A stretch of DNA of 64,000 bases, from positions 124,001 through 188,000 of the forward strand of contig JAJTUQ010000012.1 in the NCBI GenBank assembly GCA_021399445.1. The letters run 5' to 3'. Every line of letters starts with the position of its first letter. The stretch's first letter is position 1. Both the position numbers and the translations under genes were made by a program. This DNA comes from Xylogone sp. PMI_703. Taxonomy: Eukaryota; Ascomycota; Leotiomycetes. The notes beneath the pieces were generated by a model. The model did no database searches and was not told the origin of the DNA. It saw only the letters and a program-made list of their open reading frames with translations. Shown here one piece after another: positions 11,836 to 23,831 of this stretch.

Positions 11836-13617
11836 CTAATTATTAGCTAAACTAGAGCATTTAGTAATTCTATGCCCTACAATTCCACACCCTGAGCACT
11901 CAGGTGGCCGTCGCTGTGGTGCTGACAAAGCTTGAGTCACATTCTCTGGATTTGCCTCCCCTACCACTTCCTGAGCAATTGCACTCAATTGAGCCAATTC
12001 CTGGGCCTCCTGTGCTGTCAAGGAACCTGTATGGGCTATTTGCTTTCTAGACTTTTTAGATTTTCGTTGAAATGATTGGTTGACAGCCTTCAATTCCTCC
12101 ACTTCTTTGGCTAAAAATATAGTACTATGCATAGCCATCTGGCACCCTTTTATAAGCTGAGCAAACGCAATCCTAGTAGGTGTAGAAGGGCTCCTATGTT
12201 GCCGGAGCCTTGATTCGATAACCTCATATTGTTTTTGCAATTGAATTGTATTCTGTGGCGTCTCCGGAACCCAAAGCACTCTTGAATTGTTATCAGAGCT
12301 CCCAGGAGGGGGGGTATGAGTCTCCTCAACCTCTACTCGCAATCTAGACATAACGCGAGCAGGATCATAAGGAACTAACCCAGTAGCAGCAAATCCTTGA
12401 CTGATATTGTTTGATCTGAAAGTTTCTTGACGTATAGTTGGATATATTTCCAGAAAGTCAAGCTTGTCAATATGTTGAATATTCTTGCGTATCTTCTTTT
12501 CCACCTCCCTCCCATACGCACGCTTTAAGACCGCAAAACAGCTCACATCTAAAGGCTGTAGAATATGAGATGAATGTGGAGGCATACAGACAGTAATAAT
12601 ATTGTTTTGAATACAATATCGGTCAAACTCAGGGGTCACATGGCTACCATGGCCATCAAGGACAAGCATACGATATTGACCTTTAAGCTTAGCTTTGCTG
12701 AATGGATCGAATATCTTTTGGAGCCACTCAAAGCCAATATTATTATTGGTCCACCCATTATCACTAACTTCAAGTCTCCCAACCTGTTGACAGGCCATCA
12801 AACCATCCAAGGAGCTTAACCTTTCCTTTGAATATAGTCATAGGAGGTAAAGCCCAACCACTAGCATTAATCGATTCAATGGCTGTCACCCACTCTCTAT
12901 TGCCGGGTTCTAGAAGTGGAGGTTTGCCATAACAATCAGAAGAAGTAACTACTTTAGTAGAAGCAATAACACCCATAGCAAAGCCAGTCTCATCAAAGTT
13001 ATATATGTCCTCATCTAGAATCCCATATTGTGCTTTTGTAGCAATCACATTGTCAAACCACTCTCGAATAAACTTTGGGTCTTCGCATTTGGCTCGTTTA
13101 TAGTTATATCGACGTATATATTTGGTAGTTAACTCTGAGTGACGCTTTATGAAGTCCCCAACCCAATTTTTGCCTGTAGGCCGAGGAGGGGTAAGCTCTC
13201 CACGTTCAGCAATCAAAATATTAGCCATTGATCGTACGTCTGAAGGTCTAGGAGGCAAGCCACGTTTGCCCATAGACAATATCCATTGTACAAGCGATTG
13301 TTCTTCAATTGGGGACATTCTAAAGCTTCCATTGTATGTGGTTCCTAATTGAGGGTGGCCTTGTAGACATTTCACAAAGTGTAGATCTAGGGACGTCAAA
13401 AACGCGTGCGGCATGTCGAACAGACGTGATTTTGTGATTTTTGATCGCATTTATAGCAAGAAGGATCCTCCCTTCTTGATTTTGAGCCGGCTGTTTAGGC
13501 ATTTGGACGTGTTTTGAGGTAGAATAATTAAGCTGAAATTGGTAGTGTTGGTAGATTTGATGATTTGGTGGGGAGGTGGCCGGACCGACCGGTGGCCAGA
13601 CAGACCGGGAATTACGC
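11836..13617 (-). pseudogene. Fot1/pogo-type DDE transposase, frameshifted
   Basis: The coding part runs from an ATG at 13502 to a stop at 11836. An N-terminal helix-turn-helix (ITSVRHAARVFDVPRSTL) is followed by a CENP-B-like domain and a DDE core: NFDETG, LVLDGHGSH and PPHSSHILQPLD. The C-terminus has a zinc-knuckle-like CSGCGIVGHRITKC. Two frame changes are needed, near 13380 and near 12790, so the gene is inactive. The right terminus (ending at 13617, followed by TA) is nearly identical to the right end of the 199-bp MITE at 55.6 kb. The left terminus is missing beyond 11832, replaced by a retroelement-like fragment. Transposases of this group cut and paste elements flanked by TA. Confidence 0.85.
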
Positions 13618-13719
13618 TAGGTTACGCCAAAAACACCAATACGCAAATTTTGCTTCAAATTTCATACCACTCAATTGAAATTCCAACCATTCCTCCTTAC
13701 GCAATTATTATAGCCTTTA

Positions 13720-14182
13720 CTACTGTACATTGAATCTTTGCCTTATAAATATACTACATTTATCAAGGTCAGAGACTACTGCCTTGTATTTTGCACGCCA
13801 TGGTCGTGCAAGTCGCGCTTCCCTCATATTGACTACCTTAGCTTCTTCCCTCTCTAGCATCTTCAATTTGACGTAGTGTTTGATGTCCATATATTTCACC
13901 ATATTTCTGTACAATCTTATTACCATCTGCTCGAATTTTTCGTCTGTCAGCTGCAAGACTAAGGTCAAATAATCGCTGAGTTGAAAGTGCACCACGTAGC
14001 ATTGAAGTTTCAGCTGCTTTGCCCCATTTATCTTGAACACGTACAACAGAAGGTGTGATTTCAACTCCATTGGTTGATTCAATTGTACCTGTTCGGACGT
14101 ATTCCATTCCACTCTTCCATGTGCGTAAAGTAAAAGGTGTAGGCCATTCTGCCCATGTAGTTGATGGCGGTGCATACGCCAA
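13720..14182 (-). other. Unrecognised possible coding remnant
   Basis: Two overlapping minus-strand frames are open. The frame 14182-13838 looks more protein-like (Trp-rich start STTWAEWPTPFTLRTWKSG, then a charged helical stretch) and may continue in another frame to 13720 after a shift. No family was recognised. It lies just outside the Fot1-like element and may be a transposon or host-gene relic. Confidence 0.3.
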
Positions 14183-14420
14183 TAGCTTCAGTATTGGTGA
14201 ATGGGGCAGAACATATGTGAGTTCTTATAAAATTTGCTGTTTATAATGAACTCTTAAAGGTGTCGCACACAGTCGGGTTCGCCAAACAAAAGACTATTTG
14301 AGGATACAGTAACTGTATGTAAGCGCATGGTTCATGGCGGCCGTTATCAGTGGCCAGAAGTCGATCTGCCGCGCCCTTGCTCTATCGTTGAGGATACACC
14401 ATTTTCTAAAGCTACGATAT

Positions 14421-16606
14421 TTATTCTGCCTCAGGATCCAGACATTGACAATCCTCAATGCTTCCGCCGTCTCTCCAACCGCTCAGTAAACTAGGACACA
14501 TAGTCGCCACCTCTGAATCTGAACACTGCATCAGGAGACTCCAGATTCTCTCAACAGTGTGTCCAAAGTAGGGATTATCCACACTGTCCACCTTATCTCC
14601 TCTAATATCTCTGTTATGGCTCCACCCATCCTTAGAATTGATGGTTTTCAAAAGACCTTGGTATATTTCCTTCGGGATTCCACGTATCCGACGAGCAGAA
14701 GCAACAAATTGTCCCTTGTATGACAGCAGTATTTGTTGGCTTCTTCCACAGGCACCTTTGTAGATTTTCGAATAGAGAGACGGGACGACCCCAAAATTAT
14801 CATCCCAACCCCAACGATCAGTGCAGCTGTTGCAATCACATGTCACTCCTGCAAACCCTAAACTCAGCATCCCAGTATTGGCAACAAGGAAATCATCAAT
14901 CCTCGGTATCAGTTCCCGCAGGTTGTGCGCGCCTGCTTGCAGGAACATTGTTTGTTGAGCCAGTTCGTCCCAGTTGTGCAAGATATGATGAAGGTAGGTG
15001 CCTCCTTCGCGACCAAAATTATCGAGTTTGTAGACGGCATCGAGTTCGAGAAGTGATTTGAGGATTGTTGTATTCGCGGTAGAAGATTTGGTGTATAAAA
15101 TAACTCGGGGTTGTTGCTGAAGATTTCGGAGTAAGGAAGTGGATTTGATCGCTGAGAGCGCATGTTTTACTGCAATAGGATCTTCTTGGTACATGCTAAC
15201 CACAATATCGAAGCGTGAAGGTGATATATACATATGGTCGAGATGAGCAGGAATGCTTGGCGTTCGGTTGTTGAGTTTTGTATTTGCAACTTTCGAGAGC
15301 AGGCAGGTTGATGTTACGATGAGGGATGTTAAGAGCACAACCGTAATAGCGTTGGTTTTCTGTTCCCTGGCTATTTCTTCCAACAAAGGTTCTTCTTCCT
15401 CTTCTATCACCAACCATTCTCTCCACCAGGATCGCAACGCCGTAGGTAGACCTAAGTTGTGAGCTTCAGCATATACTAGCAATGCAACTATTGACACCAC
15501 AAACGAAGCTATTTGTGCGGATGAGACAAAGACCGTTGGACTAAAAAGGAGTGACCATATAATAGCAAATACCGCTGACATTATTGACACAATTATTTCA
15601 TTTGAACATGCGGCTGGCATCCATGGTATATTGTAACCCTCATTAAAAGAGATGGGCGAGAACTGTATCAACGACGTCCCTGCAAATGTCGACCCAGTAA
15701 ACAGTGATATGCTAGCACACAATAAAAGGGATTGTGTGCTGGATAGATGCCTAGGAAAAGGCATATGTTCTTTCGAATAACTTAGTATCCCGCTGATAGC
15801 AGTACCAAAAAGCGAAGTCATCGTAATAAAAGATTGAAGTAGATTCCTTTGCTTAAATCCTATTGATTTGCAGTTGAAAGTCTTTAATACTTTTGATAAT
15901 ATTGCTCTAGACGATCCAAAGAGCGTTAGAGTCGATATAGTAAACGCGATACTTGGCACTGTGAGACGGTACTCATTGTACAGCACACTAATTAGAGCGG
16001 CCGTAGCGATATATATCCCCCAAGGAAAACGCCTTGTATACGGTACCATGCAAAAGAAGTGTATGCCGTACGAGATTGATCCTTCAATTGTATATGCAAA
16101 AGGCTATTTGGGGTTAGGATTATCTGGTTTAAGGAAAAGGCTGCGTCCATTTCTCACGGAAGACTTACAAAAAGCATCATTAGGGTGGGTAAACCATTTG
16201 TATGAAAAATAGCTTGCATCAAACACGGTACAGCGAACGCGGCGGTTGTTGATGAGGAAACCATATATACCCAGTATTGAATGTTGTTGATTGAAGGAAA
16301 CGTAGGATTCGATATCGTCCACTGTCTAATAGACTTGCTATCGGGTTTCGAAGGTGGTTTGGAGTATAGTAGAATCATATACACTGCTAGGGCTGTGACA
16401 AAAAAGAGAAAGCTGATGGTGAAGGCTGATATCCATGAGAATGTAAGTAGTATGGGGAGAGTAGTATTGCAGTTTGACCTACGATAGTCTTGTTACTGGA
16501 TTAGCATAGCCATTTCACATCACTTTTCAATTACTTACAATATGTATAGTTGACCATAAGCCTCTTGCTCAAGTGTATCGATGTTGATGAACAGAATATC
16601 CAGATA
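14421..16606 (-). CDS. Multi-pass membrane protein with C-terminal DUF3431 domain
   Basis: Two exons are clear: 16478-16169 and 16103-14421. They are joined across a 65-bp intron (GTAAGT...AAATAG) in phase 0. A further upstream exon probably covers 16606-16539 (intron 16538-16479), and the true start was not found. The N-terminal half has about seven or eight hydrophobic segments, one directly after NTTLPILLTFSW. An acidic loop (EEEEEPLLEE) separates it from a last membrane segment and a C-terminal domain. That domain has DUF3431 hallmarks: FDIVVSMYQEDP, LDNFGREGGTYLHHI and TMFLQAGAHN. DUF3431 proteins are fungal, glycosyltransferase-like in sequence and of unproven function. The fold of the membrane half is uncertain; a drug/metabolite-transporter-like origin is only a guess. 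The frame is open in the resolved part. Confidence 0.75.
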
Positions 16607-17891
16607 CTGAACGTGGCTCTACCTTAGCTAATCTTTCAAGATGTTTGCTGAGTGATCTGGGGAAAGGAATAACTGTACGCTGTTCTGATGGACATCATAC
16701 TACCCCGACTCATTGCTTTATAGTTCCTCAATCTTTTAAAAAGGTACTAATTTGATAATCCAAGAGCTTTTCACGTTTAGAGCCTAAACCCTTTAGCTGT
16801 CAGATTAAACCGGATTTTGTACACTGTGCCCTTCAAAGAAACCGTAAACTCACACGAGTAGGTCCCTTGACTATATTTACCTGCAGAAATCCTTCCACTT
16901 AAAAAGATAATAGGCACCGAATTTGCATTAAGAGTAGCGCTTACTGATCCGGTAGAGACAAGTTATGATGCATGAGAAGCTTAAACCGTAGCAAAGCACA
17001 GTGCGTTTTATGAACATGGTGTAGGAGGAGTCACAAATATCGCCGTGAAGGATCAGACAAGAAATCCTGATCCGTTACTACGCACAGCGGCGGTACAACT
17101 TCAGAATTGGAAAGCCGTTTAAAGGCGGTACAGGATCTACATACATCGTACTCCGTACAGGGCCGAATAAATTACCCTCCGCAGTCCTTGTTTGCTAAAA
17201 TTCTTAGTGGCTGAAAGGCACTTTTTATGGCATTCCAAGAGCGAGCAATGACTGCGGCGGTCTGCTCGGCCCTGGATGCAGTCTACTGTAGTGTTGGGAT
17301 GAATAATTCGCACCCTAGCAAGTTTTTCCGACCTCGTTAGAAGGGGTTTTGGCCAATAATATACCTAGAACCTATACTTCGCCACCTAGTGGGGTGTCAA
17401 TTATCTATTATCCTTGCGACCAAGTACTCCGAGGGGACAACATCTCGAACTCGAGCTACGAGCCTTCGACCGTGTTCTTCCGTACTCATTGTCCAATACG
17501 CCATGGAGCTTGCATCAGAAGCTAGGCTAAATTGGGAATTTGTTCCCAATCTGGAGGCACTAGAGGTCACTAGTGCCTTGGCATGAATTCCGATTCTTTA
17601 TGCCGCGACATCCGTAATTAATTCAGAGTGCCCAGTTGGTTGGTTAACACAAGTAGTCTAACGGGTTAGGTAGATTTAGCTAGATTTAGCTCCGCTTGCC
17701 CCCTTTTTGCTTATCTCGCTGACGCCATCAGCGACCAGGTGCTACTCGGACGAGGCATTACTGACTTAATGCTGTTCAGTCCTCCACTCTGTCCGGATTC
17801 TTCTTTTCGCTCATCTTGCTGACGCCAGCAGCAACTTCAACTCCATTCCTGCTACTGTCGGGTTACTTTTCAAACTCATCTAGCTGATCCG
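16607..17891. other. Intergenic; contains flank repeat of the bZIP gene
   Basis: No gene was recognised. The last 250 bp (about 17640-17891) form the upstream flank of the bZIP gene. They are related to sequence at 31.2-31.4, 40.0-40.2, 44.3-44.4 and 48.6-48.7 kb. They carry motif copies GCTGACGCCATCAGC (17718-17732) and GCTGACGCCAGC (17818-17829). Confidence 0.5.
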
Positions 17892-19494
17892 ATGGCATCT
17901 GCACGGCAAAATAAAGCAGCCGATGAAACCTCCCGCCAGAGCGTCGCTCAAAATCGACGAGCTCGTCCTAGTACAGTTACGGAGGCTCGCAGGCAGCAGA
18001 ACAGAATAGCGTCAAAGGTGTACCGTGAGTTGCCTAGTGAAAAAGAGCCAATTGTACAAGAGGTGTAAACTGATTCAGCTGAGCTTAGGCGAGAAGCGGA
18101 AGCGGAAGCTCGAGTTTCTAGAGCAGCTGGCCAGCTCACAACAGCAAGCAGCTATCCCTGTGAGCCGACCAAATGTTCTTAAAACACCAACAGGAGTAGA
18201 GCCGAATTCTCCAGCTCAGGCTGAAATACGTTGGGCCCAAGGATCTCAGCCAATACCAACACAGGGATTCGATCCTGTTGAATGGAATTGTTACGTGGAT
18301 ACTACATTGTTGGGGAATCATGTCACGATCAATGATGTCACGAATTGGCAATACGAAAACCAACTACATAATACCTCATCGATTGGTTCTAATGTATATG
18401 CTCCTCACTTTGGTATTATATTTGATAACACTAGCATCGTCTTAATCTAATGCAACTCAGGTACATCTGACATTCCTCTCCAGAGTAATGGAATAGACGG
18501 CCTCCTTCATCCAACGGAGTTACCATTGCCGACCTCCTCACAAGGAAATATTGACATCGGGGACAACTTAACCAGGATGCCTTTCAATGTCCATAGCGAA
18601 GGCTTTTCCGAAGATTCTCATACATGGTCCTCCACCACTTTGATCCAACTGACGCCTCCCTCGGTGAGAACCTCACCCTACCTCAGATCATCATTAGATG
18701 GATCTAAACAAAGTCTCGTCTCTTCACTCCCCACCGTACGAAATTCACCGGTAGCATCCGCTCATAAGCTTGTGTTGTTTTTCTACAGACTTGGAGCTGA
18801 TCAGCGAAGATATCTCCTTGCAATAACTCACAGGAAACGCCTCAGATTTATTGACGTACTCACTTTTCTCGCAAACTCTGTCGAAAATCTCTTTTTCAAA
18901 GAGCCTATAGACTACGAGTACTTGTTAAACTGCATGATGCCAACCCTTCCATCGTTACAACTCAACAACTTCCATATAACGCAAGCCTCATTTTGGGCAG
19001 CCATATCGGCCAACGCTCAGGTGCTTGGGTTTGAATTAGAGGATTATCTAGACGCGGAGGCCATCAGCCCAGTTTCTATTCTTTCAACTTCACTGGACGA
19101 TGGAAAGGGGGCGGGGAACGCCACTGAGAAGTTTTCGACAACGCCGAGAGATCTGAGACCTTCAAGGGTGCAGTTGGAGAAGGAACATCACGCTTATCTA
19201 GACGTCCTTCCATTTCCAACGTTTCGGGAACGTACGCTTGTTGCTGTAGGTTATGACCCCCCTCTTATTGATGAGGAGGAACTCTGCATGAATCTCATGA
19301 ATGATGGGCTGGTTTGTTGGGGGTCGCAAGATAGTAATGGCGGCATTGATGCAGGTATGCCATGGGATTCGCGGAGCTGGGAGCCACAAGTATGGTTTTT
19401 AAAGAAATATTGGTTCCTGGTTGGGGCCCAGGATGATGAAATGTGGAGCTGTACCAAGTGGTGGCATGGGATGAGAGGCGAGAAGATTCTCTAA
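17892..19494 (+). CDS. bZIP transcription factor with DUF3425 domain, copy 1
   Basis: The exons are 17892-18024, 18089-18412 and 18461-19494. The introns are 64 bp (GTGAGT...CTTAG) and 48 bp (GTATTA...CTCAG), giving 496 aa with all frames open. The basic region spans the first intron (EARRQQNRIASKVYR, then EKRKRKLEFLEQLA), a fungal bZIP signature predicting a nuclear DNA-binding dimer. The long C-terminal part ends in DUF3425 landmarks: LEKEHHAYLDVLPFP, PWDSRSWEPQVWFLKKYW and WWHGMRGEK. The gene is a close paralogue, in opposite orientation, of the gene at 42.7-44.3 kb. The two share exon structure, intron positions and flanking sequence, and DUF3425-region identity is near 90 percent by eye. 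A GCTGACGC motif lies 63 bp upstream of the start and another 90 bp past the stop. TGACGCCA resembles the bZIP/CRE core TGACGTCA, so self-regulation is conceivable. Confidence 0.88.
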
Positions 19495-19723
19495 CTCCGT
19501 TTGCAAAAAGGTGGTCAATATGCGCTTGTTACGGCTTTTCAATCGACTGCGACTGGAATGCCAGTAATCCTTTACGTGTTAATGCTGACGCAACAGTAAC
19601 AAGGGGTGATTTGCAAGGATCAAGATAGCCACTTTGTATTGCCCAAGTTTTCTTAGCATACCCGATCGCGTTAAAATCTAAGCTCAATTACCAAAACGCG
19701 AGCAGCAAAACGCGTCTAACCAG

Positions 19724-19754
<31 letters not shown>

Positions 19755-20473
19755 TGGAGGGTTTACTCCGACAACCACCACCATCTCAAATTGTGCTTAT
19801 GTATTAGTAATGTAATTCCCGGTCTACCAGTCCACCAAGATTTACTGCAAAATTGGCCAAAACCCACCCCCAGCAATCTGAATAACTAAATGATTTTATC
19901 AAATAATATTTTGCAAGTTGATTAACTATTTTCAGTATAACCCTAAATATCAAGTTCTTTAGTTTTTCAATTATCCGTAATATTGCTAGATTTGACTTTA
20001 GACCTCAAAATCCAAGCGATTTTATTATACAACATAAACTATAAATGCCAATTATATCAAGACTTTATCATTTATTAAAGGTTACATAAGTGTAACCCTC
20101 AATTTCAAAATATAATCTAATCTAATATGTATGTAAGCGCATGGCCTGTGAATATCCTTTACGGCGTTATGTATCAATTTTGCCGGAAGGTTGTGTCGAT
20201 TTAGTCATGCCCTTACTATATATACATCTCTTGTCATAGTCAAAGAAACTCGGGGCGAACTCATAGTGCTCTCGTAGGTCACATGCCTATACTGTCTTCA
20301 GTATGCGTGGCAATGCTTTCAAGTAAAGGGTTTGGTATTCTGTATTCTATATTATCCTACTCTTCTATAGCAAGACACCCTAATCGGACTTTCCAAACCT
20401 AAGGGGTCTATCCCTAAATATAATCGTCTCTTCCTTGGCAACCTCAAGCTTTTCCTCATATACTCAAACTAGC
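19495..20473. other. Intergenic with MITE-like relic
   Basis: It holds the 3' flank of the bZIP gene (motif at 19584-19596), a CA/GA microsatellite near 19725-19755, and from about 19811 a sequence starting GTAATTCCCGGTCTACCAGT. That sequence resembles one end of the TA-flanked MITEs. The matching opposite end was not found, so it is a truncated or decayed copy. No gene was recognised. Confidence 0.45.
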
Positions 20474-20542
20474 TCACCTGCTGCATTTCCAGTGCCTGCT
20501 TATCCGCTTACCAACCGGAGTGAAGCGCTCCATCCCCCACTC

Positions 20543-23500
20543 CAGTGTGGGGAATAGTGTCACGGCCGTAATACGCCTCTGTATTTGAGACATAAATACA
20601 GACAGCCTGTATTCCAATACACTGTATTTTTTAGACATACACACGGAATACAATACAGTACAATACACCCGTTTGGCCGTATTACAAGCGTATTAAAGTG
20701 GGGCCACTTAAACCTGCACAACCTCTTGACTCCTCTGTATATACGCTCAGGCCCTTAATCTTCTGCCAGGACTTGAGGCTCTCAATCATCTCTATCGTAT
20801 CTGCTTTGAGACGATTTCGTCTATCAGAGACGGTAATGTTTGAAGACGAAAACAGACGTTCCACTGATGCTGACATTGCAGGAATCGAGAGTATATCAAG
20901 CGCCATTTTGGAAAGGTTTGGATAGTCTCGTTGTTGCTCTGGTAAGAGCCACCATGTACGCACGTCGTCAAAGTCATGATGCGGAGGTATGCGTATATAG
21001 CGAGCGTACTCGTCTCCGTTTGGCGTTGATACTCTAGGCACACGTGAGAGAGACCTTGGGAGCTTGCGTGAGGACATACCTTGATGCATGTTTCCCCTGC
21101 TTCCACTGGTTGAAGTTGCTGACCTTAGCACTACTTGGAGTGTCGATTTGATTAACGAGTGTGGTACTGGGTCGATATTTTGTCTTCCATAGGCCAGCAA
21201 CTGATTCCCTCGCCCCTTGTATCCAAGTTTGCTCCCAGTTCTTGTCAATATACTCCCACTTATAAGCGGGGTTCAGTACAAGAGCTGCAACGTAGGCTGG
21301 CGAATCAGAGGTCTTCTCGTAGTATTTGACCAGCTTTGACCAGCCGGCGTTGATGCAAGGCCCGAGAACCGGGTCGTCTTTAAACTCCACCTTCTTGGTT
21401 TCAAAAAGCTCTAATATGTAGTCCATGGCAGGCAGGACGTCGTCAAGTGTGGACATCGAGGACTCGAGCGAAAGAAGAGTCTCGTGTAGCTCTCTGAGAA
21501 AGTCGCAGATCTGTATTTGTGGACATGTTAGTGGTAGGTGGCCAGGGAGAAGGTCCAGGACTAGTGTAGCATGCCTTTTCGAGCGTCTCCCAATCCTCTT
21601 GCGACAACTTACCCTCGTCATCACCCTCTAACCAAATGTCATAGAATTGATTGACTGCTTTTTGGAGGTGCAGTCCACGTTCAATTAGCTTAAACCAAGA
21701 GCCCCAGCGTGTCGCGTTATCTTGTGGTAACGTGAGGCCTTTACTAAGGGTTTTAAACTTGGCGAGAAGTTGAGGTGATGCGTGTATCTTAGCACATAAG
21801 TTGTGAAGCTTTCCTAGAGGTCCTGCTTTCTTCCAGTCCTTTAACTGCTGCGTACTTGTATCGCTATCATCGATTTGATCATGTTCACTAACAGAGAGGA
21901 AGGCATGAGTTGCAAGGTTTAGAATATGACCCTGGCAACGTATACGATGATGGCGAGGCTGGTACTCTTGTGGGATTGCTATGCGCAATTAGATGGGAGC
22001 TCCACTACAACAAGTGGCTACATACCGATTGACACTTCTCTTAGCATCGCGTCGTTATTGGGTGCGTTATCCATCTGGAAATAGCCAAGTCGGGGAGTTA
22101 TGTCAAAATCGTCGATGGCCCGTCGGATGTGTAGACTCAAGTTCTCGCCCGTATGCGGCCCATCAACCTCTTTTAAGCATATCAAGGCCTCTTCTAGGTC
22201 ACCTTGGGAGTTGACAAAGTGTGCGATGGCACCTAACAGAGCTAGATCATTCCCGGACGTCCAGAGGTCAGTGGAAATATGGATACAGGAACGAGAGGCT
22301 TGGAGCTGCTCTTTGACTTGCTGTTTGTAGAAGTCGAATTGACGTATTATCCAAGACCGTATCGTATGATGATCTTCCGGGAGCCACGGTTCAATCTGAC
22401 GGTTGAGGTATACTAGGAGATTCCTGAAAGACGAGCACTCGACTAAGCGTAGTGGAAGATTACATTCTGTAATAAAAGTAGTAATCAAGACCTCTAGCTG
22501 GTCGGGGTTGACATCTGCTTGGTCAATATAGTCGTCACTACTAAGACTGCTCCCGAAACTGCCTTCCAAACTCTCTCTAAAACAACGGCGTTTTTGAGGG
22601 TTAGCAGTTGCAGTTATAAGAGAACCTTCTATTGACATCTGCCTTTTCCTTGCTCTCTCTTGACGGAGCGATAGCTCACTAATGTTATGATTGACCTGTA
22701 AGTGGACCTTGATCAGTCGCGTACCCCCGTTCAGGAGGTATCTCTTAGAGCAGTATTTACACCTCCACTCTAACTTGTTTGCGGCATTAAAGTATTGAGT
22801 ACTCGTATCTACGTCCGGCATGTGTTTATATACCCAGGAAGTTCGATTGCGGGATATCGTAGGTGTGTGGCAATCTGGGTCGAGAGAGGATGGAGCAGAG
22901 GACGATTGCGGAGTAGAGACATCAGATATTGACAGTTGAAAAGGGTCGTATTCGTATGGAAGGAAAGGGACCTCGAGCTCGTCACATTGAAGCGAGGGAG
23001 GGCTAGAGCATCGTTGCGTACTGTTGTCGACTAAGGCCATAACTTAGTTGAGTGCTTGAGTGGCTGAGTGATTGAGCCATAGGAGGGTAGGTAGGAGTAA
23101 GTAGGAGGACGCGCCCTTATATAGGTAGAAAGATCACTCTACAAGGATGTCGGTGATTTGTTTTCGCGTTTTCAAAACAGAACCTAAGCCGAATCAAGAA
23201 TACTTTCGGAGCTTATATCTTGACTACAAGGTAAGTTACCATCCAAATAAGAAATTAATTGGAAACAAATATGTTAGAGCTATCGAATAAGCCTACTCCG
23301 GCGAGGTTTACTTGCGTTCTGGTGCTGTAAACTTGTAGCGTGTGTAAAAGGAAAAATGGAGCCCCAGTACATATATTCTGAAGCTATTCCCAACTTCAAA
23401 ATCATTAAAAGAAGTCACATTTTAGAAAACCTTAAAACTAGTTAACACAGCAGTCTAAAAAGTATCAAAATTGGATTTATTTGACAGCCTTACCTTAGCC

Positions 23501-23831
23501 TGGAGCTTTATTAGGTTAAGGCCGTCCATACTATTGTAGTGTCGTTAGGGAAGAAGCTATGGACGTCTATCATATGCATTACCCCAGGAATGGCTTAAGC
23601 GAACCCAAGAAATCAAAGGGTGCTGTGGCTGAATTGAGTCGGGATTGAGGCTGAGCAGCACCCCTGCAAATACAGGCGTATACAGACTGTATTACGCTTA
23701 CACTGCTGTATTATACTGTATTGTATTTTTTTCTAACCACGCACGGAATACAGCCACTGTATTGTAATAAACTGTATCTGTATTGTATTACAGAGCCTGT
23801 ATTGTATACGGCTACACTATTCCCCACACTG
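20543..23831 (-). mobile_element. Intact hAT transposon, 3289 bp
   Basis: Terminal inverted repeats start CAGTGTGGGGAATAGTGT at both ends (18 bp identical). An identical 8-bp target duplication CCCCACTC flanks it at 20535-20542 and 23832-23839. Both ends are rich in GTATT/AATAC words of the kind hAT transposases bind subterminally. The element carries one complete transposase gene. Perfect duplication and open frame point to a recent insertion. Confidence 0.95.
20682..23040 (-). CDS. hAT transposase, four exons, intact
   Basis: The exons are 23040-22026, 21978-21575, 21510-21080 and 21033-20682, together exactly 734 codons (733 aa). Introns are 47, 64 and 46 bp. The first and third are GT-AG; the second appears to be a GC-AG intron (AAG then GCATGC, ending ACAG). 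The protein begins with a Ser-rich leader. A BED-type zinc finger follows (CKYCSKRYLLNGGTRLIKVH), then the catalytic region (STDLWTSGNDLALLG, FQMDNAPNNDAM, CQGHILNLA). The C-terminal hAT dimerisation segment is FDDVRTWWL...LSIPAMSASVERLFSSS. These features mark a cut-and-paste transposase producing 8-bp duplications, matching the observed target site. No stop or frameshift was found, so it may be active. Confidence 0.92.

Noticed and set aside
20543..23831. Reading the hAT element as a large intron of the membrane-protein gene
   Set aside because: Perfect 8-bp target duplication and terminal inverted repeats identify a transposon; the borders are not GT-AG and the transposase has the same orientation as the host gene.
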